Source: an uncultured Ruminococcus sp.
GTDB lineage: Bacteria; Bacillota; Clostridia; Oscillospirales; Ruminococcaceae
Direction of reading: 5' to 3'
DNA length: 5,052 nt
Assembly (NCBI GenBank): GCA_947177715.1
Contig: CAMWVM010000139.1
Coordinates: 1-5,052, forward strand
A model generated the notes under the pieces. That model ran no database searches. It was not told where the DNA came from and saw only the letters and a list, made by a program, of their open reading frames with translations. The translations under genes and the position numbers were made by a program. Shown here piece by piece: positions 1 to 5,052 of this stretch (the stretch's first letter is position 1; the number at the start of each line of letters is the position of its first letter).

Positions 1-39
1 CCCCCAGCCTCCAACCTATCCTTTCGGATAGCTGTGGCG
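1..39. repeat. Left copy of a 39-base perfect inverted repeat
   Basis: Bases 1-39 are the exact reverse complement of 4995-5033. The match stops at base 40 (T here, G in the other copy), and the three bases after that agree again. Inside lies a small palindrome, CTATCC (16-21) and GGATAG (26-31), around a TTTC loop. The repeat starts at the first base of the window, so its true outer boundary on this side cannot be seen. No transposase, integrase or recombinase lies between the two copies. It may be a terminal repeat of a mobile unit or a duplicated piece of a host mobile element; the sequence does not decide. Confidence 0.9.
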
Positions 40-53
40 TCGGGAGTCATTAT

Positions 54-87
54 GTTTTTAGTAGGAGTAAAATCTCCCACTAAAAAC
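54..87 (-). other. Long stem-loop downstream of the permease gene
   Basis: Arms 54-67 and 74-87 pair over 14 positions around the loop TAAAAT (68-73). The only non-Watson-Crick position is 63/78. It is A opposite C in a plus-strand RNA but U opposite G, a stable wobble, in a minus-strand RNA, so a leftward transcript would fold best. It could act as a secondary terminator or as a structured element of the flanking DNA. The T-tract typical of a terminator is absent beyond the stem. Confidence 0.6.
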
Positions 88-127
88 GTCAGCTAACGCT
101 GACCTTGCCACGTTGAAAACGGGCAAG
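88..127. other. Two consecutive small hairpins
   Basis: GTCAGC (88-93) and GCTGAC (98-103) form a perfect 6-base stem with loop TAAC. CTTGCC (104-109) and GGCAAG (122-127) form the next stem, which extends inward by two more pairs (111-112 with 120-121) past a bulged A110. With the repeat-internal palindrome, the 54-87 stem and the terminator, they make five stem-loops in the first 168 bases. There is no open reading frame of note here. The function is unknown; such chains occur in transfer or replication regions of mobile elements and in structured RNAs. Confidence 0.5.
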
Positions 128-139
128 CCCTTATTTGAA

Positions 140-168
140 AAAATGCTCCCAAAGTAAGGGAGCATTTT
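140..168 (-). terminator. Rho-independent terminator of the ATPase-permease operon
   Basis: An 11-base perfect stem (140-150 with 158-168) encloses a 7-base loop. Read on the minus strand the stem ends in GGGAGCA followed by six T. The stem begins about 10 bases after the TAA stop of the permease gene, the usual place for an operon terminator. The plus-strand side is also T-rich (GCATTTTAATGTTTT), so it may stop transcription in both directions. Confidence 0.88.
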
Positions 169-178
169 AATGTTTTAA

Positions 179-2182
179 TTATTTTTTCACGATTCTGTAA
201 TAAACCTTTGCTGTAAGTAAATATATAATGCCGTATATTAATGTGAAAACCAGGAAGCTTGCGATTGTGCAAATAACGTAAAGTTTTGTGTTTGTAAGGT
301 TTAGCATTAATAGAATTTTACTGATGATCGGGAAAGCTATAGCTACATGAATTCCAGCTGTAATAAGAGGCAGGAAAAATACAGTAAGTACCTGTGAACG
401 AATAGAACCTTTTACCTCCTGTTCGCTCATTCCTACTTTTTGCATTATTTCAAAACGTTTTTTGTCTTCATATCCCTCTGAAATCTGCTTGTAGTATATA
501 ATAAGCACTGTTGCCATTATGAAAAGTAATCCCAAGAAAATTCCAAGGAAAAATAGGCTTCCATAAAGTCCATAAATTCCGTCACGCCGACTTTCACGAC
601 ATTCTATATCATAAGAGCCCAACTCTTTGCCTTGAGAATTAATTTCATTTTTTATCTTTGTATATAAATCCGTCTGTTTTTCCACACTGCTTCCAGTGTC
701 AAATCCATAATAAAATTCAATATTGCTTGCATAATCTCCTAAAACTTCTTTTTGCTTTTCATAAAGTTCTTTTATTATTGAAATGTCTTTTACAACAATA
801 CCGTGAGTAGGAGTGATATTTGCTGAAATCATACCATTTCCTACAAATTTATCTGTCCTGTCAACAATTTTATATAGCTTGCCGAATACCTTAAAATAAT
901 CCTTGTCTTTATTATAGTCGTTTCTGTTTGAATAGATAATTACTTCATCGTCTTTAAGATTAATGTCTTTACCGATGAAATCAGAGTAATCTTCTGCTGT
1001 GATAAAGAATAAAATTCTCAAATCATTGCTCATATCCAAACTGTAATCAACGTCTACAGAGAATGTGTCTTTTCCGTTAAAAACAGTTGTAAACTCAAGA
1101 CTTGAATACTGTATTTCTTTCTCTATTTTAATATTTTCCTTTTGAGCAGTTTGTTTTGCAGTATTTACAAGTTTATCGTTGACTTGTGCGTCATTATCAT
1201 AGCTTTCAATCGCTATTTCATATGGGTAACGTTCTGTAATAAGATCTTCAGTACCGATAATGAGCGACGCCGTTGACGATACCATTACAAGTACCATAGT
1301 TGAAAGTATGCATATGTTTGCCAAACCTACAGCGTTCTGTTTCATTCTGTATATCATTCCCGAAACGCTGATGAAATGGTTGGTTTTATAATAATATCTT
1401 TTGTTCTTTTTTAATAGTTTAAGAAATGAGATGCTGCTTGCAGTGAAAATCAGATATGTTCCCACTACAACGAGTATTACCGCAACAAAGAATAAAGAGA
1501 GTGCTGCAATAGGATTTTCAACCGTGAGGGAAATATAATATCCTCCGCCTAAGCATCCCAGTCCAAGGATTGCAATGAGCCATTTGGATTTTGGTTCTTT
1601 TTCTCCCATACTTCCGCCTTTAAGCAGCTCTATAGGTTTAGCCAAGTGAATCATTCTCAGTGAGTTTAAGAAAATAATCAAGAATAATATTCCAAATAGT
1701 ATGAGAGTATGCAATATAGCTTCTTTTGAAATATAAAAGCCAAGAGTAATTTCCGCTTTAATAAGCTTTGTTATTACAAGATACATAAGCTTGTCAAGCA
1801 AAATTCCCACAAGGAAACCTGCACTTAGACTTATAAGTACAACATAAATACTCTCGAATCCAATCACCTTTGATATGTGCTTTTTCTCCATTCCGAGAAT
1901 GTTGAAAAGTCCAAACTCTTTTTTACGGTTTTTAGTAAGAAAGCTATTGGTGTAAAATAGGAATATAAAAGCAAAAATTGCTACTATTCTGCTTCCGAGT
2001 TCCAATGTATAGCTGACGGTGTCTGCTCCTAAAATATTATTAAGTCCCTCATTTCCCGACAGTGATTCCATTATATAATACATTGCAACTGTGAGAATGC
2101 AGGTGATTATATATGGAACGTATGTCTTTGCATTCTTTTTTATGTTGCTTGCAGCAAGTTTGGGATAAAGCATTCTGTTCAT
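179..2182 (-). CDS. bceB: BceB-type ABC transporter permease (FtsX-like), antimicrobial peptide resistance
   Basis: This 667-residue membrane protein has the layout of BceB-family permeases (BceB of Bacillus subtilis is about 650 residues). Hydrophobic segments lie near residues 21-39, 61-79, 107-130, 153-173, 201-219, 226-247 and 285-309, then a hydrophilic domain of about 225 residues (310-536), then segments near 537-563, 597-619 and 634-656. The family places this large domain outside the cell, where it governs peptide recognition. Two similar cytoplasmic stretches, KKEFGLFNILGMEKKHI (87-103) and KKRFEIMQKVGMSEQEVK (574-591), look like FtsX-type coupling elements that contact the ATPase. 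By family knowledge it frees lipid-linked cell-wall precursors from bound peptides and forms a sensory complex with the kinase encoded upstream. The ATG overlaps the TGA of the ATPase gene (ATGA), which implies translational coupling; GGTGG sits upstream. Met4 is a possible alternative start. Substrate cannot be predicted. Confidence 0.92.
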   Translation of the reverse strand: MNRMLYPKLAASNIKKNAKTYVPYIITCILTVAMYYIMESLSGNEGLNNILGADTVSYTLELGSRIVAIFAFIFLFYTNSFLTKNRKKEFGLFNILGMEKKHISKVIGFESIYVVLISLSAGFLVGILLDKLMYLVITKLIKAEITLGFYISKEAILHTLILFGILFLIIFLNSLRMIHLAKPIELLKGGSMGEKEPKSKWLIAILGLGCLGGGYYISLTVENPIAALSLFFVAVILVVVGTYLIFTASSISFLKLLKKNKRYYYKTNHFISVSGMIYRMKQNAVGLANICILSTMVLVMVSSTASLIIGTEDLITERYPYEIAIESYDNDAQVNDKLVNTAKQTAQKENIKIEKEIQYSSLEFTTVFNGKDTFSVDVDYSLDMSNDLRILFFITAEDYSDFIGKDINLKDDEVIIYSNRNDYNKDKDYFKVFGKLYKIVDRTDKFVGNGMISANITPTHGIVVKDISIIKELYEKQKEVLGDYASNIEFYYGFDTGSSVEKQTDLYTKIKNEINSQGKELGSYDIECRESRRDGIYGLYGSLFFLGIFLGLLFIMATVLIIYYKQISEGYEDKKRFEIMQKVGMSEQEVKGSIRSQVLTVFFLPLITAGIHVAIAFPIISKILLMLNLTNTKLYVICTIASFLVFTLIYGIIYLLTAKVYYRIVKK

Positions 2183-2946
2183 CTTCTGTCACCACCCGAA
2201 GCAAGCAGTGTGAGCGTATCAGAGATCTTATAATACATTTCCTCATTGGAACAGTTACCTTTGTAAATCTGATGGAATACTTCGCCATCCTTAATGAACA
2301 TTACTCTGCTTGCATGACTTGCAGCCTTTGCGGAGTGTGTAACCATAAGAATTGTCTGTCCTGCCTTGTTAATGTCAGCAAACACTTTCAAAAGATTGTC
2401 TGCTGATTTTGAATCAAGCGCACCTGTCGGTTCGTCTGCAAGAATAAGTTTCGGTTCAGTAATTATTGCCCTCGCAACAGCCACACGCTGTTTTTGTCCC
2501 CCTGAAACCTCATATGGAAATTTGTTCAGTATTTCCGAAATACCCAGCATCTTTGCAATGGGCTGTAAACGTGTTTCCATTGTGCTGTATTTCTTTCCTG
2601 AAAGTACGAGGGGAAGAAAAATATTATCTTTCAAACTGAACGTATCAAGCAGATTAAAATCCTGAAAAACAAAGCCTAAATTTTTTCTTCTGAAGGCTGA
2701 AAGCTCCTTGTCCTTGATTTTGGAAAGACATTTATCCTGTAAATAAATATATCCGCTGGTTGGCTTGTCAAGGGCGGCAAGAATATTGAGCAAAGTCGTC
2801 TTTCCCGAACCCGATTCTCCCATTATAGCAACATATTCTCCGCTTTCTACTGAAAATGTTACATCGGATAAAGCTCTAACTTGGTTTCCGCCAAAGCGTG
2901 TCGTGTAAATCTTTTCAAGATTGTTTACATCTAATAAAATAGACAT
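2179..2946 (-). CDS. bceA: BceA-type ABC transporter ATP-binding protein
   Basis: This 255-residue ATPase powers the adjacent permease. All motifs are intact: Walker A GESGSGKTT (43-51), Q-loop Gln95 in FVFQDFNLL, signature VSGGQKQR (147-154), Walker B LILADEP (167-173) with catalytic Glu172, D-loop GALD (175-178) and H-loop His204. It belongs to the MacB/LolD/BceA group, which works with FtsX-fold permeases. Pairing with one large permease and a BceRS-like two-component system points to BceA rather than LolD or MacB. The start is well supported: on the minus strand an AGGAGG lies at 2956-2961, nine bases before the ATG, the strongest ribosome binding site in the window. The gene has its own promoter in the 2947-3069 gap and probably forms a two-gene operon with the permease, overlapping it by 4 bases. 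Confidence 0.94.
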   Translation of the reverse strand: MSILLDVNNLEKIYTTRFGGNQVRALSDVTFSVESGEYVAIMGESGSGKTTLLNILAALDKPTSGYIYLQDKCLSKIKDKELSAFRRKNLGFVFQDFNLLDTFSLKDNIFLPLVLSGKKYSTMETRLQPIAKMLGISEILNKFPYEVSGGQKQRVAVARAIITEPKLILADEPTGALDSKSADNLLKVFADINKAGQTILMVTHSAKAASHASRVMFIKDGEVFHQIYKGNCSNEEMYYKISDTLTLLASGGDRR

Positions 2947-2978
2947 GTTAATTGACCTCCTGTCTTTGTTATGTATTT

Positions 2979-3004
2979 ATTATATCATTAAAGCCGAAAG
3001 TCAA
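2979..3004 (-). promoter_or_regulatory. Probable activator-dependent promoter of the ATPase-permease operon
   Basis: On the minus strand a perfect TATAAT lies at 2979-2984, 32 bases upstream of the ATPase ATG. A TTGACT lies at 2999-3004, but the spacer is only 14 bases; an overlapping TAATAA (2977-2982) gives 16. A good -10 with a poorly placed -35, directly behind tandem direct repeats, fits a promoter that needs an activator. Transcription would start near 2972 (estimated), leaving a leader of about 26 bases. Confidence 0.68.
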
Positions 3005-3031
3005 ACATCTATTTGTGTGACATTTCGGCTT
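2991..3031 (-). other. Inverted repeat spanning the operator and -35 region
   Basis: AAGCCGAAA (2991-2999) and TTTCGGCTT (3023-3031) are perfect 9-base arms. Inner pairs extend the stem: GTCA/TGAC past one bulged base, then ACA/TGT past one mismatch. A minus-strand RNA reading through from the kinase gene would fold here, but only TTT follows the stem, so it would be a weak terminator. One arm ends within the putative -35 and the other overlaps the proximal direct repeat. It could be an attenuating hairpin between the two operons, a regulator binding palindrome, or both. Confidence 0.5.
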
Positions 3032-3046
3032 ATTTATGTGACATTT
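3010..3046 (-). promoter_or_regulatory. Tandem 16-base direct repeats, likely response-regulator operator
   Basis: On the minus strand AAATGTCACATAAATA (3031-3046) and AAATGTCACACAAATA (3010-3025) agree at 15 of 16 bases. They start exactly 21 bases apart, two helical turns, so both face the same side of the DNA. The proximal copy ends 5 bases upstream of the putative -35. OmpR/PhoB-family regulators typically bind as head-to-tail dimers on such tandem repeats next to activated promoters, so the regulator encoded at 4068-4739 is the natural candidate. Binding itself is inferred. The repeat differs from the inverted-repeat type of site described for Bacillus BceR. Confidence 0.7.
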
Positions 3047-3069
3047 TTGTAAGGTAATCTCATGCTCAG

Positions 3070-4059
3070 CTATTCAATTTTAATATTTGCAGAACTGAGG
3101 TCAATAGAAAATGTTGTTCCAATACCAATCTGTGATTCTACACTTAGTTTGTGGAAAAGCTTGTCAGCAGCCTTTTTGCAAAGGTATAGCCCCAAGCCAG
3201 TGGATTTTTTATTGGCTCGTCCTCCGAACCCTGTAAATCCCTTTTCAAAAATTCTTGGTATGTCTTCAGCTACTATTCCCATACCGGTGTCAGTGATTTT
3301 TAGAATTTTATTTTCGGTAAAAGTGATTGTAACAGAACCCTTTGAAGTGTATTTAACCGCATTTGAAAGAATTTGTTCAATTATGAATACAAGCCATTTT
3401 TCATCTGTTAAAACCTTGGCATTAGTGTCTGAATATATCAGCTTGATTTTTTGTCTGATAAATAAAGGGGCATATCTGTGTATAGCCTGTTTGATAATGC
3501 TGTCAAGCTCATATTCTTTTATAATAAAATCCGAAGACGAGCTGTCAAGCCGTAAATAATTCAGTACCATTTCTGCATATTGTTCTATTCTGAATAATTC
3601 GGCTGAAAGCTCCCTGTTTGTTTCAGTGTCCTCCGACTGTAATATCATTTGCATCGCCGCAATAGGAGTTTTGATCTGATGTATCCATAAGGTGTAGTAA
3701 TCTATGCTTTCACGGCGTTTGCTGTTGTAATGTGTTATGTTCTCGTTATTGATTTGTGCAAGTCTATCAATAATCTTTTGCAAATCATCCTGTGTAAGAT
3801 TTTCAGAACTTGGTATCTTATCAGTCATTAGAGGAAGATTAGCGTGTATATCCTGCATAAGTAAATGTCTTCTTCTGAATTTTATAAAATTCAGACTTAT
3901 CATAACTAAAGCAATTACACTGCAAATTAAATCCGCATAAATCACAGCTTCTGCCTTGACATCATAAAGAAAAAATACTGCTCCAAAAATTAACGTAAAA
4001 ATCATCAATACAACAGCACTGTATCGATATTGATAAACATATTTAAAAAATAGTTTCAT
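3070..4059 (-). CDS. bceS: BceS-type intramembrane-sensing histidine kinase
   Basis: This is the sensor kinase of the module. Residue numbers here use the longer reading from the ATG at 4071 (333 residues). Two hydrophobic segments (about 18-37 and 43-63) are joined by only a few exposed residues, so there is no extracellular sensing domain, as in intramembrane-sensing kinases that depend on their transporter. The phospho-acceptor is His131 in WIHQIKTP. The ATPase part has Asn237 in the N-box (EQILSNAVKY), DTGMGI (261-266), an F-box-like IFEKGFTG (274-281) and STGLGLYL (290-297), all intact. The ATG at 4059 (Met5) is preferred as start because GAGG (4066-4069) lies six bases ahead of it. The ATG at 4071 overlaps the regulator's stop codon but has no convincing ribosome binding site. 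The gene is cotranscribed with the regulator and ends in TAG 123 bases before the ATPase ATG. Confidence 0.92.
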   Translation of the reverse strand: MKLFFKYVYQYRYSAVVLMIFTLIFGAVFFLYDVKAEAVIYADLICSVIALVMISLNFIKFRRRHLLMQDIHANLPLMTDKIPSSENLTQDDLQKIIDRLAQINNENITHYNSKRRESIDYYTLWIHQIKTPIAAMQMILQSEDTETNRELSAELFRIEQYAEMVLNYLRLDSSSSDFIIKEYELDSIIKQAIHRYAPLFIRQKIKLIYSDTNAKVLTDEKWLVFIIEQILSNAVKYTSKGSVTITFTENKILKITDTGMGIVAEDIPRIFEKGFTGFGGRANKKSTGLGLYLCKKAADKLFHKLSVESQIGIGTTFSIDLSSANIKIE

Positions 4060-4067
4060 TCCAAACC

Positions 4068-4739
4068 TCATTCAATTATATATCCAGCACCCACTTTGGT
4101 CTTGATAAAATCAGTCAATCCTACGGCTTCAAGCTTTTTTCTAAGTCTTGTAACATTAACTGTGAGCGTGTTTTCTTCAACATAGCAATCAATTTGCCAT
4201 AGCTTTGTCATGAGCGTGTCACGGCTTACGATCTTGCCTTTGTTCTCCATAAGTGTCTGTAAAATACGAAAGTCATTTTTAGTAAGCTCAATTTTAATTC
4301 CATTATAGGAAAGCGTGGCATCGTTAAGATTAAGTACAGCACCCTTGTGTTCAAGGACAGGTATTTTGCTTCCCATATCATATGTCCGTCGTAATAAAGC
4401 CTGTATTTTTGCAGTCATAACATTCAAGTCTACGGGTTTTGAAATAAAATCATCTCCGCCCATATTCATAGCCATAACAATGTTCATGTTGTCTGAAACT
4501 GAAGAGATGAAAATAATCGGTATATCTGAAATCTTGCGAATTTCATTGCACCAGTGATAACCGTTGAAAAATGGGAGCATAATGTCAACCAAAACCATGT
4601 GCGGTTCAAATTCCGTAAATTCACCTATGATATTCTGAAAATCTTCTGTCCGTTTTACAGTGTAACCCCAGTTTTCCAGGTTCTTTTTCATAAGTGAAGC
4701 AATAGTGAAATCGTCTTCTATAATATAAATCCTATACAT
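4068..4739 (-). CDS. bceR: BceR-type OmpR-family response regulator
   Basis: This 223-residue transcription factor has an intact receiver domain (about 1-118): acidic pocket Glu8-Asp9-Asp10, phosphorylation site Asp52 in VLVDIMLP, switch Ser79/Ser80 in IIFISS and the conserved Lys101-Pro102. A winged-helix DNA-binding domain of the OmpR/PhoB type follows (about 128-223); VNVTRLRKKLE (194-204) is the likely recognition helix. It is first in the operon and is followed directly by its kinase, whose ribosome binding site overlaps this gene's TGA. The start codon is certain from the receiver fold (MYRIYIIEDD). The ribosome binding site AAAGGAA (4751-4757) lies somewhat far upstream, so translation may be modest. 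The expected target is the direct-repeat site upstream of the ATPase gene. No matching repeat is seen upstream of its own promoter, so self-activation is not indicated. Confidence 0.93.
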   Translation of the reverse strand: MYRIYIIEDDFTIASLMKKNLENWGYTVKRTEDFQNIIGEFTEFEPHMVLVDIMLPFFNGYHWCNEIRKISDIPIIFISSVSDNMNIVMAMNMGGDDFISKPVDLNVMTAKIQALLRRTYDMGSKIPVLEHKGAVLNLNDATLSYNGIKIELTKNDFRILQTLMENKGKIVSRDTLMTKLWQIDCYVEENTLTVNVTRLRKKLEAVGLTDFIKTKVGAGYIIE

Positions 4740-4772
4740 TATTTGATTGTTTCCTTTCAGTATCGTATTTTG

Positions 4773-4801
4773 ATTATAACATAATGCTTAATAGCTTTCA
4801 A
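4773..4801 (-). promoter_or_regulatory. Sigma-A-type promoter of the regulator-kinase operon
   Basis: On the minus strand TTGAAA (4796-4801) and TATAAT (4773-4778) are separated by the optimal 17 bases. This gives a start near 4766 and a leader of roughly 26 bases. The near-consensus elements suggest constitutive expression, in contrast to the badly spaced promoter of the ATPase-permease operon. No binding repeats are seen around it. Confidence 0.8.
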
Positions 4802-4825
4802 GACTATATTAAAACTGTGTATATA

Positions 4826-4865
4826 AAAAAGACTGATATATCTAAAATGATGTATCAGTCTTTTT
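4826..4865. terminator. Bidirectional terminator-like stem-loop upstream of the operon
   Basis: Arms 4826-4842 and 4849-4865 pair over 17 positions with one G-T wobble (4839/4852) around the loop TAAAAT. The arms begin with A-runs and end with T-runs, so either strand would show a stem followed by at least five T. It lies only 24 bases upstream of the regulator promoter and would stop leftward transcription entering from the right flank, making the module transcriptionally self-contained. No gene in the window ends into it from the left. Confidence 0.78.
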
Positions 4866-4889
4866 AAACTATTTTGTGTTTTTATTAAA

Positions 4890-4979
4890 CCCTTCAATAA
4901 GGGGCATCGCCCCGTCATTCAACAAACGACTGGGCGTTAGCCCCTTAGGGTTTCAGTGGGGGATTGCCCCCCACTGAAA
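4890..4979. repeat. GC-rich array of overlapping hairpins in gene-free DNA
   Basis: The stretch 4866-5052 has no credible gene. It holds a series of stems: CCCTT/AAGGG (4890-4894 with 4899-4903), GGGGC/GCCCC (4901-4905 with 4909-4913), GGGC/GCCC (4932-4935 with 4940-4943), CCC/GGG (4942-4944 with 4948-4950) and a 12-base perfect stem TTTCAGTGGGGG (4951-4962 with 4968-4979). The first two and the third and fourth share bases, so they are mutually exclusive folds. The composition is much richer in GC than the operon beside it. Such sequences suggest the intergenic, transfer or replication region of a mobile element, or a structured RNA. No function can be assigned. Confidence 0.6.
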
Positions 4980-5042
4980 GACTAAGTTGTCCGCCGCCAC
5001 AGCTATCCGAAAGGATAGGTTGGAGGCTGGGGGACATAAGTC
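4980..5042. other. Larger fold enclosing the right inverted-repeat copy
   Basis: GACT (4980-4983) can pair with AGTC (5039-5042) and TGTCC (4988-4992) with GGACA (5032-5036). These enclose CCA/TGG (4997-4999 with 5021-5023) and the apical stem CTATCC-GAAA-GGATAG (5003-5018). In a plus-strand RNA the apical loop is GAAA, a stable GNRA tetraloop. The outer pairs use sequence beyond the 39-base repeat and have no equivalent that can be seen at the left end. The fold was worked out by eye and is only a suggestion. Confidence 0.4.
4995..5033. repeat. Right copy of the 39-base perfect inverted repeat
   Basis: This is the exact reverse complement of bases 1-39; the two copies enclose 4955 bases holding the whole four-gene module with its promoters and terminators. 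Here the outer flank is visible: 19 further bases (5034-5052) follow, none matching visible sequence at the left end because the left copy abuts the window edge. The internal palindrome lies at 5003-5018. Confidence 0.9.
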
Positions 5043-5052
5043 GTTGTTATAT

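Noticed and set aside
1..39. Insertion-sequence ends or a transposon with its own transposase
   Set aside because: Inverted repeats are present, but the enclosed sequence contains only the four module genes and no recombinase, so an autonomous element cannot be called.
1..130. Conjugative transfer origin with a defined nick site
   Set aside because: The hairpins are suggestive, but I can match no known relaxase nick motif with confidence and no mobilisation gene is in view, so it is kept as a hypothesis only.
2113..2406. Cysteine-rich 97-residue plus-strand reading frame
   Set aside because: It lies antisense to the end of the ATPase gene and the start of the permease gene, lacks a ribosome binding site, and its composition is what results from reading a real gene backwards.
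2179..2946. ATPase as LolD (lipoprotein export) or MacB-type partner
   Set aside because: The adjacent permease has ten segments and a large domain between segments seven and eight, and the kinase is intramembrane-sensing. Both are Bce-type traits; LolC/E and MacB have four-helix permeases.
3062..3559. 165-residue plus-strand reading frame
   Set aside because: It is fully antisense to the kinase gene, whose catalytic motifs are intact, and has no convincing ribosome binding site.
4890..4979. CRISPR array or tRNA-like structure
   Set aside because: The hairpins differ in sequence, have no regular spacer length and no cloverleaf or CCA-type features.

Overview
The window carries one compact, complete antimicrobial-peptide detoxification module of the Bce type, entirely on the minus strand: response regulator (4068-4739), intramembrane-sensing histidine kinase (3070-4059), ABC ATPase (2179-2946) and a ten-helix FtsX-like permease with a large extracellular domain (179-2182). 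The AT-rich coding sequence, strong AGGAGG-type ribosome binding site, sigma-A-like promoters and protein families point to a low-GC Firmicute, most probably a gut-type Clostridia member. That placement is inferred from composition and protein style, not from a marker gene.

Reading leftward from the right edge, 4866-5052 is a gene-free stretch of GC-rich hairpins that ends in a 39-base repeat (4995-5033). A strong stem-loop with T-runs on both sides (4826-4865) separates it from the operon. A near-consensus promoter (-35 at 4796-4801, -10 at 4773-4778, 17-base spacer) drives the regulator and kinase genes. An intergenic region of about 120 bases before the ATPase gene holds a second promoter. 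Just upstream of that promoter are two 16-base direct repeats exactly 21 bases apart, the likely binding site of the module's own regulator. The ATPase and permease genes overlap by 4 bases, and a rho-independent terminator (140-168) follows the permease. The left edge (1-130) is another chain of hairpins that begins with the same 39-base repeat in inverted orientation.

Expected operation, by family knowledge: the kinase has almost no extracellular part, so it probably reads the state of the permease. Peptide-challenged transporter activates the kinase, the kinase phosphorylates Asp52 of the regulator, and the regulator switches on the ATPase-permease operon. The transporter then frees lipid-linked cell-wall precursors from the peptide, for example a bacitracin-like or lantibiotic compound. 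The actual substrate cannot be read from the sequence.

The proteins belong to a known family. The less ordinary part is the packaging: perfect 39-base inverted repeats, each with an internal hairpin, and hairpin arrays frame a self-contained, terminator-insulated resistance cassette that has no transposase or integrase inside it. This suggests cargo of a mobile element, but the window is too short to show which one.
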